NCBI RefSeq assembly: GCF_020921035.1
Contig: NC_063151.1
Span: forward strand, 33,114,934 to 33,178,933
DNA length: 64,000 bases
Origin: Rhodamnia argentea
Taxonomy: Eukaryota > Streptophyta > Magnoliopsida > Myrtales > Myrtaceae
Direction of reading: 5' to 3'
The position numbers were made by a program, and so were the translations under genes. This document shows, in pieces, positions 48,888 through 59,972 of the stretch. Under the pieces are notes generated by a model. That model saw nothing but the letters and a program-made list of their open reading frames with translations, made no database searches and was not told the DNA's origin. Numbering within the stretch: the first letter of the stretch is position 1; each line of letters opens with the position of its first letter.

Positions 48888-49989
48888 TACTATGATTGTC
48901 GACTCTCAAAATTTTTAGTTACCGCAATTTTGTGAAAGCCCGACAACCAGGTTGCTTGGTCCTTCGACATGGTCCGATCCAGATCGATCCATGGAAATCA
49001 TATCATTCTCGGACGTGGTCAATAATAGGCCTGTTAAAATGAGTCCAAAATCCATTTAATAGGGATAAGCGGTTCCGGATTCCTTACAAGTTTCACTTAA
49101 AATTCGAAACCTACCCCGTCAGAATAGGTTCCTCATTTTTTGGAACTTGAAACCTACTCGTCATACCCTGAAACCTAGAACCCACCCTATCACGGGTTCT
49201 AGGGTCGGTTCTAGGGTACTCGAGAATCTATCAATTTCTTTTCTTTTATTTTATTTTTTCATTTTTAGTTAAGCAAAATGAGAGTGAACGCTACAATATC
49301 TAAGAGAAAGTAGAGGTGAATGGTTTTAGGTTCCGTACATGTTACATTTAGAACTTGAAACCAATCCATTGGAACACATTTATCATTTTTTGGAATCTGA
49401 AATCTAAAAATTTGTTTGGCTCCAGATTATACACTCATCATTGGACTCTATAGAATATTGTAGGATCGTGCAAAAATATATACCGATAAAAATTTATTTC
49501 AGGATCTAGGGTCTAGGTTCCAAGTTCTAAGTTCTAGGTAGTGGAACCCGGAACCTACCCATTGACGCAGGTTCCTCAATTTTTGGAATCTGGAACCTAA
49601 CTTACATACCTTGGAACCTGGAATCGGACCGGATCCTATAGATTCCGATTCCGGGTTCTTAGCTCTACCTTGGAACCATGTTCACCCCTACCATTTAATA
49701 ATCCACAAGCATTTAAATGGGTCATAACAACAATAGTAGGCCATCATACAAAACAACCCATATAAGAGGCCAAAATAAATGGGTTATAAATAGATCTATT
49801 ATGAACCCATTTACAATCCACTTAAGACAACCCATTAAAAGGCCTCTATCCTTTTAGTATCACTTAACCCTTTTAAGAGACCCAACAATTAATAGGTTTT
49901 TTTATTATTCATTATTTTTTAAATTTTCTGAATTTCTTTTCTTTTGTTCTTCTTTCTTTTTCTCTTTATTTTCGACGAAGTCCTCGTCT

Positions 49990-50040
49990 ATGTGTGTGTG
50001 TGTGTGTGTGTGTGTCTCTCTCTCTCTCTCTCTCTCTCTC
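49990..50040. repeat. Compound microsatellite TG / TC
   Basis: (TG)n followed directly by (TC)n, inside the hAT element just upstream of the calmodulin-like fragment. Confidence 0.95.
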
Positions 50041-50090
50041 ATCTTCCTCAACTTTCTCCTCTTTCCCCGCAACCTCCCGTATGAACAACC

Positions 50091-50690
50091 ATGGTGCCAC
50101 TCACTGCGCTCTTGTTGTCCCTTGTCTTCCTGTCTTCCCTCGCAAATATCCTCTTCCGGGTGCCCCCCAAGAAGCTCCCCGTGCTACTCGGGACCCTCTT
50201 TGCCGAGCCCCTAATCCCGCCTTCCGCTTCATCTATATCTAGCAAATTAGATGAATGCTCAGGACCCTCTTTGTCAATGCCTCGAGAGCCAGAGCCGCCG
50301 CCTGCGTAGTAGAAGTAGGAGCACCTAGCTTTAAGCATGGAGAAAAGGGTGGAGCTCAAGCGGGTGTTCGAAACGTTCGACCGGAACAGGGATGGGCTCC
50401 GACGCTAACGGGGATGCCCGCATCGACCTATACAAGCTCCGCGGCCTCCCGAGTCCATGTACGTTGTCCGAAAGGCTGTCAACAGCGGCGGCGGTGGCAG
50501 CAAGGGCAGCGGGAGCGCGGTTGAGAGGCGGAGTTGAAGGAGGCGTTCGACTGTTCGACAATGAGGGAGACGGGGTGATCACGGTGGAGGAGCTGGGGGG
50601 GGTGCTGAAGGGAAGAGGGCGGAAGGAGAAGATGATAAAAATAGAAATAAACATAAAAATAAAAAAAATTCGTTTAAAAAATTTATGAAA
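50091..50690 (+). pseudogene. Calmodulin-like (CML) gene fragment, broken
   Basis: Starts MVPLTALLLSLVFLSSLANI, a hydrophobic N-terminus like those of CML3/CML5-type proteins. After a stop and a frame change it continues as ELKRVFETFDRNRDG, the start of EF-hand 1, then shifts frame again. Near 50550-50610 it reads LFDNEGDGVITVEELGGVLK, a complete EF-hand loop of a later hand. The EF-hands between are missing or scrambled, so it cannot give a calcium sensor. It lies wholly inside the hAT element, with no introns, as in CML genes. Confidence 0.8.
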
Positions 50691-50954
50691 GTTATCCACT
50701 AAATTTTTATTGGATATGGTAAAAAAAATTATGAGAAAAAAATATTCTTAGATTGAGATAAATATAAAAGTGTATTAGCAATATATGTTGGGTCGGGTAT
50801 GGATTGGGTATGGGTCGAGGTCAGGTATGCGCCAATAAATTTATACTAAGTATAAATGGGTCATAAACGAGTTAATGGGTCAATTTGGGTCCGACCATTT
50901 ATAACCCATCCCAAACCCGATCCAACCTACCCATTTGACAGGTCTAATCAATAA

Positions 50955-51120
50955 ATTTCAATCAATCTAAGAAATGGGCCAATAAAAACCGTTTAATTGC
51001 GCACATGCTTGTTGCGTTCAAGGAATAGGGCTTTGAATTTATTAGGCTTTTTAATTTTTAGTTTATTACTTTTTCAATCTTAAGCTGCAGATCAACCCAA
51101 AAAAAAAAAAATTAAGCTGC
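50955..51120. repeat. Scattered copy of the O-methyltransferase 1 flank, block 2
   Basis: Matches 38400-38515. Block 1 is 48925-49015, left of the hAT element; block 3 is 56985-57150. Together they reconstruct the order seen at 38216-38662. Confidence 0.8.
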
Positions 51121-51739
51121 AGAACTCATTGTGCATATTTTTCTTTTTTGTCCCCGATTAACCTTCGGATATAGCTTATACCTCTTTAGTTTAAGATTTA
51201 CTATCATTTAATGCCAATCACCTTAAATTTGTTTGTTGAAATATCTCCCATACTTGATAATGGCATTTTTATGAGGGGTCAATACCACCCAAACTTCCAA
51301 ACTGTTACATTCATGCCATATTTATTTAAAACTAATGTTTGTATCACAAAACAACCCAAACTAGTACACTCGTGTCATATTTATAAAAACCGATGCGCTT
51401 ATGCCCCATTTACTCGGAATTAATTATTGTGTCACAAAAAATCCCAAATTAATATTTCGATGCTACATTTACCCCAAACTGATGCACATGTGCCACATTA
51501 ACCTCTAAATATCCCAGATTTACCATAAATGTGAAACGATTATATCGGTTTGGAGTACCGGTTTGGGATTCTTTGTGACACAAAAATTTGTTTAGAGTTA
51601 ATGTGGCATGACTATACCAATTTAGGAGTTTTTGTGAAACAAATATTGATTTAGAATAAATGTAGCATGAGTGTACCAATAATACCATACTTATAATTTG
51701 TATAGTTTAGTGTATTTCTTGTTTTTTCCCTTTAGGATA
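51121..51739. other. Low-complexity stretch with GTGTCACAAAA-type repeats
   Basis: A 50-60-bp motif (GTNCACTCGTGCCATATTTA and its complement) recurs in both orientations between 51250 and 51680, giving an imperfect foldback. Possibly a MITE; ends not defined. Confidence 0.45.
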
Positions 51740-52395
51740 GCCTCATGTTTGGAGGCGGTCGACACTAGTTGAAAAATGTCATTGAAATTCTGACCAACCA
51801 TCCTATCTAGCAAGTTAAACTTAAGACCACTCGGGGCTAGATCTGTAAATGTTTTGTCAGGTAGCGACACTAGACACTTTTTCCTTATTTGTTTGAATTG
51901 AGCAACGAAGTAATCTACCGACTCATTACTATACTATCTTATAGCAACTAGATCTGCCACTGTAGCTTTAGGTAAAACCCTTTGGAATTGACCACATCAT
52001 TTCCATTTGCAACCATATGGGTATTGAGTTGGGTGCTAATGTGGTATACCACGTGAAGGTCGTTCTCGATAACGATAATGGAAATAACCATAACTTCCAA
52101 CGGTTAGCATGACCAGCATCTGCGCATAAAGAAACAAACCTATTCACATGTTCTTATGTCGATTGGTCATCTTTTCCCGTGAACAAAGTAAACTCGGGGA
52201 TCTTAAATCCTCTTGGATAAGCAATTCCATCTATCCATAATGGATATGGCTTACGATATTCCCCGATTCCGTTCACTTCAACTCCATATTGCTTTGGGGC
52301 CCGAGCGTACATTGCCCGATCTTGTCGGGGACTTGCACAACAGGTGCGGCACTCGGTTGGACTCCACAAACTTGCTGAGGCACAGCGGGTTGCAT
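51740..52395 (-). pseudogene. Ty3/gypsy retrotransposon gag remnant
   Basis: Minus-strand translation reads FKIPEFTLFTGKDDQST, EHVNRFVSLCADAG, LFPLSLSRTTFTWYTTL, NESVDYFVAQFKQIRKKC and GLKFNLLDRM. This is the retrotransposon gag pattern of plant gypsy elements. Stops interrupt it. No protease, reverse transcriptase or integrase part was found to its left, so the element is truncated there. Confidence 0.85.
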
Positions 52396-52830
52396 ATACA
52401 ATCCTAGGGGTTGTGGTTGCTGCATGAAATTCTGCTGCAAATTTTGTAGATATGGTTGGGAAAATTGCTGAAATGCATTTTGAGGAAGGTTTTGTGGAAT
52501 GTTTTGTGGGATAGGCTAGTCAATCAGCAGTATCATGTTTCGGTAAATGTTTTGATCCGCTTGACTGTTCTCACCATCACCAATCACTCCAACTTGGATT
52601 CCACCATTTGGTATCATTCTTTTTGCGGGCATTGCGCCAATGATTTCACCTCTTTGAAGAATTCTCATTGGAGGAATCTGAGGTACCACCCGAATAGGAT
52701 TCCCGGAAGTGGCTACAGCATTAGCAAACCGAGGAACATACCTAGAGATAATCGGTACGCTAGTGTGTTGACCATATGTTGGGCCATGATTACTTATGAC
52801 TCTCGCCTTTGATCACACTCCATTATCGTA

Positions 52831-53085
52831 TTGATTATCAAGGATTTTATCGTTTTTGCCACCGGTTTGTCACATGATTGGCCAACTCGTTCTGACTCTC
52901 TTTGAATATCCTATGTATCAAAGCGGAAGTAGCTAGACTTATCTCCATTATAATATTGATTATCAAGGATTTTATCGTTTCGCCACTTTGTTTGGTCACA
53001 TGATTGGCCAACTCGTTCTATCTCTCTTTGAATATCCTCCATATCAAAGTAGAAGTAGCTAGATTTATCTCCATTTATACCCTCT
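52831..53085. repeat. 125-bp tandem duplication in the gypsy remnant
   Basis: TTGATTATCAAGGATTTTAT at 52831 recurs at 52956. The two units also share ATGATTGGCCAACTCGTTCT and are about 90 percent identical. Confidence 0.85.
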
Positions 53086-53239
53086 GATCATTCGTAAAGA
53101 TCGGTTTCGGCCACTCGCACTTGGTCTACGACCGGCTGGACATTTGATGCCTCTAATACACTTACTCGATCACCAGGGGTGGTAGAGAGTTATCATGACC
53201 AAGGTTGTCTAGATTGCGTTGATTTCTGGTTCTTATTGA

Positions 53240-54540
53240 TATACTCCTTAGATTAAACACAAGTGTCCCACCGGGCGTGCCAAAAAGATGCTTCGCTGGA
53301 ATTTGTCCGTGATAAAATATCTTTCACCGAAATTCATTCTTCGGCTTTTAAATGTTATAAAGGGTCCTGTGATGATTTTAGATAGGAGAGTTTCAAATAA
53401 TCAGAAAATCAATGTGGGAAGTTTGCAAAGATTCCAATAGAATTTCACAAATATTATTTCAACCAGAATTTGAATCAATGGAGAGACTCTGTAAGTACAA
53501 CTCAATGAGAATTGATACAGATGAAATTGAAAGAAAATGCACAAATTAAGACCAAACCAGAGTTTGACTCGATGATGGAATAGCTAAGCTAGCATACTCT
53601 CTTTCAAAGGTTAACGAACCGACGCACCCAAATTAATGCCAGAGTTTGACTCGGCGACGAAGCCTTGAATACGCTTCAATAATATACGAGAGTTTGCCTC
53701 GATGGTGTAGTAACCGAGATACGAGATAAGTGTCGAGTTTGGCTCAACGACGATAATCTAAAAGTTACAGCTAAGAAAAGTAAAGTACAATACGAAAAGT
53801 AAAGATGAGATAAATTTATTGATTTATTCGGGGAGGCTTCTAAGGTTGTTTGATGGTATTTATAATGGTTGAGGGAATAACTGTTTTTTAGCGGTTGTGA
53901 TTTTAGCGCCAATGTTTTCCATGTTTGACATCTTCGACAATCCCGACTAAGTCTTCAAGCGGTTCTTTAGCTTCAAATAACTGTTAACACCTTAGCTCTA
54001 GCTTAACCTTTTACTCGGACCAGGTTGTGTCGGCGTTCTCCACTTTTAGGACTTTTGAGTTAAAATCCCAAGAATCGTACGCTCTAGATTAGTTATATCA
54101 ATTAACCTCTTTCATTCGTGCGGCTTGTGGCTACTTCCTCCGCACTTTACGGACTTGAACCGAATTTTCAAGGAGCTATTCCATCCTTCCATGCTGATAA
54201 CTGTTCTCCCGCTAAGTAATTTGAGTAAAAATTTTCATCTCCTTTGGTGCTCCTTGAAAAGTTCTTGAATCTTTGGTGGGATGACTTTTCATTGGCGCCC
54301 ATGTCTATAGCTTGCTTTATCAAGTGCTTGCCTTTCACATGGTCGATCTTCCACATGTTTTGCACATGTATCGATTCCTCACATGCGCGGCACGTGTTTT
54401 GGCGGGAGGATTATTTTGAGTACCAACAAAAGCAAAGTTGATAATGAACTCCATATCCAAGCTTTTTACAGAGTTTCCCCATGTAGAATGCTTGTGACCA
54501 ATTTTGTCTGCAACAGGCAGCCAAAGCATCATTATAATGT
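53240..54540 (-). mobile_element. Probable LTR of the gypsy remnant
   Basis: Just upstream of the gag remnant on the minus strand stands TTTTTGGCACGCCCGGTGGG (53267-53290), a stretch usual directly after the 5' LTR in plant gypsy elements. The region beyond, to about 54540, would be the LTR. It has imperfect repeats of AGAGTTTG(A/C)CTCG(A/G)(C/T)G. The outer border and target duplication are not resolved. Confidence 0.5.
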
Positions 54541-54788
54541 TAATGATGGAATCTAAGGCTAAAGTAGAATGCTCATAAAAAATATGAGGGAGGCAAGTAG
54601 CTCCTAAAAGATGATCATATATATTATAAGAAGCTATGCAAATCTATTTTGTTCATATTGAGGATGGATATTGAATACTAGGAATACTAGCACCGATAAA
54701 CTAGTGCAAACACAAGCTCACACAATATTTTCAAGTTTTGCAATGATCAATCAAATATTAGAAAGGTATCACAATGTCTATAATGTTA

Positions 54789-55038
54789 GGGCGCGAATGG
54801 CAACACTTTTGCTCTACAAATCAACTTATGCTTCTAAGCAAAAGTTGATTTTTCTACTTCTGGAGAGAAGCAAAATTTTTTTACTTCTTAAGTAGCACCA
54901 AAACTACTTCTGGAGCAAAAAAATATTCCAGAAATAGAAAAATGAAGTCGAGGAATCAAATGAATTTCTGTTTTAAAAGTTGTGTTGCCGAACTAATTTT
55001 TCAGAAATTCTACTTTAGAAATGTTGTCATGCATGCCC
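54789..55038. mobile_element. Harbinger-type MITE, second copy
   Basis: Begins GGGCGCGAATGGCAACACTT and ends ATGTTGTCATGCATGCCC, like the ends of 33591-34207, with the same AGTTGATTTTTCTACTTCT arms, but without the GC-rich core. The left flank is TTA; the right flank has diverged. Confidence 0.75.
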
Positions 55039-56984
55039 ATCAAAGGAGATAAAGAAATAATTTAGCCAAGCTAATAAGACATCAAGTCAAATCTAGAGTG
55101 CCACTAGTAATAAAGAAATAATTTATCTACATGAAGAAGCAAATAAGACGTCAAGTCAAATCTAGAGCGCCACTAGTGATCGCGATCTTATCATGGGTGA
55201 GTTCACCTCCCTTGCCAGCATTCAGAAAACATAATCGTGAATCGCGAAAATGAAAAAGAAACCATAAGAAATCAAGATGCGACTCCTTTCTCGAGCCCAT
55301 TTGCATGCAAGAATCTTTTGGAAAAGTGTAACTTTTCGTGTACGTTACTATGAGGCCCACGCCCAGTCTAGAACCTGAAAAGAAAAGTATTGACTCTCAT
55401 TATAAGTCATTGCACCACCATACCAAGAATACGTCCTTATGAAGACAAGTGCCTTAATTAAATCATGTGAGCAAAACCAAAATAATGAGATGAAAAAAAA
55501 AAACAACAACTAATGCAAATAGTCTTGAAAGTCGACATGAGAGGCTCCTCATGCAAATCTTCCTCGGCCGGAACTCCAAATAACCAATTTCTAGTGCACA
55601 GCTCAGCCTCTGCGCTTTCATGTGAAAGAGAACTAAGATATTTATTTAAAAAATGTGTCTTCCTATGCTAAAGGTCGACTCTGAACACAACTTAGTCAAA
55701 TTATATAGGAATCATCAACATTGACCTCTCGATTGGGACAAGTGTCTAAAAACAAGTTTTTTCTTCCCATGGCTAGCCATGTAAATTACTTGGCATCACT
55801 TACATTTAGCAAGCGAGAGCACATGAGCACAAGCTTGATGTATGGATACAGAAAAACAGAGGAATCAGACGATAGTAAAATTGAAAAGCAACATAACTAA
55901 ATGCGTGCTTCCCCAAAACACAGAAGAGCAGATAATAAACCTGCCTATGTGAATCCAAATTCAACAATCCAACCAACTAAAAGCACCAACTCACACCTCG
56001 AATACAAAAATTCTAGGCAAACTCAATAAAAAAAGTTAGCAAACAGAGAATATCCAATACCCCGAAAACACAAAAACGTTGATCCCTTCAAACCCTGCCT
56101 AGTACAAGAAACTTGGCTCGTACGCGTTGATCGGCCTCCCTTCTAGCTACAAGATTTGGTTCGTCAAGCCAAACGAGACGAAGACAAAGTACTCAATCAT
56201 CATTGGGGGAGCCAACGTCGTGAGCACACGCCGGTGGCACTCAGGACGGCGAGAGTTGAGGCGGTGGTAGCAGAGGCACACACTCGGATAGTCCGCAGGA
56301 ATTCGGTAGTAACTGGAGAGATTTACCTGCTAGAAATGGAGGTAAGGGTTTGCGTAGAGTGCATGTCAGGCGATACTGTGCAGGACAGGCAATACCGTGA
56401 TGATTGAGTTGTCTGAGAACCTCGGCCACCAGAGATGGGCAGCGCAAAGCCGGCAATAGGCGGTAGAGGTGGCAGCGAATTAGATTCGGGGAAGTGAAGA
56501 GGGAGAGAGAAGATCGTGGAGTGAGATCACGAGTTGCCTCGCGAGGAAGAGAAATAAGAGAGAACTGAGAAATGAGCCGGGCTTTTCTTTGAAAATGGGC
56601 CAAATGGATTGTAAATGGGGTCAGGTTATACCCATTTAAAACCCATATATAATTTAGGCCTCCTTGTTAGTAAAACCCATTAGGACTGATCTGGAAAACA
56701 GGAAGTGACCCATTAACGACCCCATTGAAACATGTATATGGGTTCATAGATGGGTTTTGGATCCATTTTGGCATATCTAAAATAGGTTTACGATCAAATC
56801 AAATGACGAAGTACACTCTTAACCTAATCGAGACTTTTGGATACTCGCATTGCAAGATGAAAGCTAAAGCATCTTCGGTGCAAGATTATAATGTGACATG
56901 AGTAATTTAATTCCCTCATAATAAGCCACTGTGTTACTGTGTAATGAAAAACAAATGAATAAACGGCACCTCTTGTTAAGTTAA
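55039..56984. other. Intergenic with one hAT terminus
   Basis: No recognised gene. At 56580-56779 lies a hAT-like right end: inverted it reads TAGATATGCCAAAATGGATC, preceded by the same AAACCCAT / ATGGGTTT repeats as in the 49.0-50.9 kb element. Its left end could not be found. A GC-rich coding-like patch (56150-56560) may be captured DNA inside it. Confidence 0.5.
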
Positions 56985-57150
56985 ACCAATTGCTAAAGGC
57001 ACCTTAACCACAAGACGCTTGACATACCACCGAACAAATTGAAGATGTCAAGATTTCCGGGTTGGTACTTGTGGTAAAGCCAGTTGGGAACCCACTAATT
57101 AGTAGCTATCCAAACACGGGCTCAAGTAGTTAGTTGAAGATTCGAATATC
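56985..57150. repeat. Scattered copy of the O-methyltransferase 1 flank, block 3
   Basis: GTGGTAAAGCCAGTTGGGAA and flanking bases match 38592-38612 and surroundings. Immediately to its right, where an O-methyltransferase gene stands next to the contiguous copy, no gene remains. Confidence 0.75.
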
Positions 57151-58150
57151 AAGAATGTGTAACTAGTATTGGTTTGATTTATACATTGGACTGGCGGGTT
57201 GAACCCAACCCTCGACTCAAGAATAGAATCGAAGGATGTCATCCTCTTATATTACTCGTGAGGCCACCAAGTTGTTCTTGGAACCGACCTTAGACTAGCC
57301 GGCCAGGCCAATTACAGTAAATTTTATCGGACTTGGATCGTTGACCGCCCTTACATAAATCAGAAAACCTTTGGAATTTTTTCAATCAAAGTCATCCAAG
57401 TTTGCAATCACTTCGTTTTTCGCCCTCAGCCCCGGGCACCTAGATTTAATATTAGCCCTTGGCCGATCGATCAAGAATCCTGTCTCTTCATCTCGTGAAC
57501 ACAATGCGTTAAAACATTTTCTTTCGAAAGCGACTTTGTCATAAGCCTCAATCCAATGTTTGATAGAAGAGCATGCGTGGCTTGAATTATTGATGGGTAC
57601 TCCCCTATTTCCACATCAATCATCTTCTGTCCTTGCAGACTTTTCCCAGAAAACTTGTGTGGTCTCTAGCTCAGGTCCACCCGCCGGCCAAGATGTGTGG
57701 AACTGTGGATTTGTCCTTAGCTTCATCTCCAGACCAGCGACTACTGACTCACTCAGTCATCTGTCCGTAGTAACAAGTCCAAACCTACCATTCTTCACCT
57801 ATAGGCTATAATTAGTGGACCCTGGAACACAATTAGTGCAGGCCACGCGCGGCCCCCTGGTGTACTCTTCACTTTGATGGATGAACATTTGAGTCGAACT
57901 TTTTTTTGGTCAATTAAAAAAAAAAAAAATTCAACAGCTCTGTTTCAAGATTCATCTGACGCTTGTCGCGTCCGGAGAAGGTTTGTTACAAGCTGCTCTT
58001 CCCAATGTGTGCAAAGTTGCTTGCGTATAGATACGACGTAAATAAGGAACAGGATACCTCGCAACCGCTGTTACTTGGTTTTCTTTAATAGATAGTCATG
58101 TCCGATTGAGATCGACGCCGCGAAGTTGACGAAGTCAGTGGGGTTGAGAA
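57151..58150. other. Intergenic, nothing recognised
   Basis: No domain, transposon end or RNA gene supported. A short open frame at 57560-57811 matches nothing I know. Confidence 0.4.
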
Positions 58151-58151
58151 A

Positions 58152-58525
58152 GGGCCTGTTCGGTTCAGCTTTAGTGAAAGGTCTGAGGACCGATCGCAAG
58201 AGGTAGTCAACGGGCGGCGGTGGTGAGCGAAGGTGTTGGGCGGCGGATGGCGGTTGACGGGGGACGACGGGCGGCAGTCGACAGGCGGCAATGGGCAATG
58301 ACAGGTGAAGGTGACAAAGTTAAAAGAAAAAAAATAGTTACATTTTAGAAATGTAATTTTTTAAAGTACCTCCAAAGTTACTTTGGATTAAAGGCATTTA
58401 AGGGCCTTTGAACATGTAATTGTATTTTTTTAAAGTTATGCAAAAAACGAACTAAGCGCTATTTTTATTTGGTCAATAGACTTTAAACCTCAAAATTCTT
58501 TGGAAATGTTGAATCAAACGAGCCC
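58152..58525. mobile_element. Possible Harbinger-like MITE
   Basis: GGGCCTGTTCGGTTCAGCTT at the left resembles the inverted right end GGGCTCGTTTGATTCAACAT. GC-rich core with (G/A)GGCGGC repeats. Flanks do not give a clear 3-bp duplication. Confidence 0.4.
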
Positions 58526-58926
58526 TAATGATGGCACATGCTGCCAACCAGACCAGGAAAATGACAAGTTGTGAGGGTTAATGAAAATTAAGGTACTTTG
58601 CGGATGAATTTTATCCCTGTAGCAAATCTGTTCCGTCAAAAAAAAAAAAATTGTATGAACTTTAGCCTGCTTTTTAAGTATAACCCACGCAGCATAAGTA
58701 TGAAATTTGACAAGATCTTATATGCACAATGATCTCCCTTAATTTGATATGTTTAGTTGGATATTCTAACTCTTTTTTTTCTTAAAAAGGAGCTCTTTGG
58801 TTATCTAACATCGCACGAAAATTCAACCTAAGAGCCTAAATTATTTGATGAAGAAAAACAATATGCATGTAATGAGGTGCAATTAGATCTAATTATCAAA
58901 ACATGTGTCGCAATAGATTCTACTTT

Positions 58927-59770
58927 TGTTGGGGTACGGTTCATATTCCCCAACGATTGGAAAGCACGAGGTCCAGGGGAGTTGCCTTAGCGAGAGTCTT
59001 AAGTGTTGGAGTTGGCGAATACTTCGGGAATTCTTGTTTCTCACACCGGGCACGCCCACGTGAGTTTAGGGAAACCGAAGTATGATTCAACGACATATGA
59101 CCCATGCACACAGGGATACGGAGGTTCGGGGGCGCGCTCCCGACACGGGTGTCCCGCCGCTCGGTCGGCGGGCGGGGGTTCCGCTCACCGGTGAGCGGGC
59201 GGGGGTTCGGGGGCAGCGCCCCCAAAACCTCAACTGGTTTGGGCTTTTGCTTAAGTTAGCCCATTTGTTGAGGGATTAAAGATATTTCGAATATATTAGG
59301 TTTTGGGTCCGTTTATGGCATATATATATTTGCTCGTTTTTGCTTATCGTTGTAACGAGTTGTGCGGTTGTAAACCTAAAATTATAGTGAAATCTCTTTG
59401 CGGGACGTAGCTCTATTCCGGGGTGAATCTAGGTAAACCGTGCATCGTCTAATTTTCTTCTATTATCTCGTACGATCATTCGAATCGGTTTGCGATACAT
59501 CCCTTCATTAAGAGGGTAGCGCCCATTATTTAAACACATGTTTTTTCATTAGTAGTTTGGGCTTGGTATCATGAATAGCTACTACTATATATACTTTTGT
59601 TCGCTTGTAATTGAATGATGTAATGAGAGGTGCGATGTGTTAATTATAGTAGAATATTTTGCTAGATGTGTTCCTAATTTGAAGGACAACAGAATAAAAT
59701 CTTGTACTTCAATTTCTTTTTCTCGCTTTGTATTTTACTTTGATTTGATTATTTGCGCTGAATTCTAACA
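58927..59770 (+). mobile_element. Solo LTR of a Ty1/copia-type retrotransposon
   Basis: Begins TGTTGGGGTACGG and ends CTGAATTCTAACA, so has the short inverted TGTT/AACA ends. Flanked by a perfect 5-bp duplication ACTTT (58922-58926 and 59771-59775). Length 844 bp. Inner parts are typical of copia LTRs: a GGGGGTTCGGGGGCAGCGCC patch near 59200 and TGAAATCTCTTTGCGGGACG near 59388. No internal retrotransposon sequence remains, so it arose by recombination between two LTRs. It ends 202 bp before the start codon of O-methyltransferase 2. Confidence 0.93.
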
Positions 59771-59972
59771 ACTTTAACCAATGTAATAGTTCCCGTTAAT
59801 TTAGTGAGACCTCCACGTTGACCTTGGATTATAAGTAAGTTCCTGGTGCCCATTGCCATATGCGAACCCACCCAGTTTGTGAACCACATCCTTCGTCGAT
59901 TCTTATATCCTCAAGGAAGCAACCGAGCACCCATCCGAACGTCGTCCACCACAAAAGCATCGAAAACGAAAA

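Larger units (their letters stand above)
49026..50946. mobile_element. hAT element carrying a captured calmodulin-like gene
   Basis: Ends TAGGCCTGTTAAAATGAGTC and, inverted, TAGACCTGTCAAATGGGTAG. Flanked by GTCAATAA (49018-49025) and ATCAATAA (50947-50954), an 8-bp duplication differing at one base. The host DNA on either side matches the 38.2-38.5 kb flank. Subterminal regions are rich in GGAACC/GGTTCC and ACCCATTT/AAATGGGT repeats. No transposase, so non-autonomous. Length 1921 bp. Confidence 0.88.
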
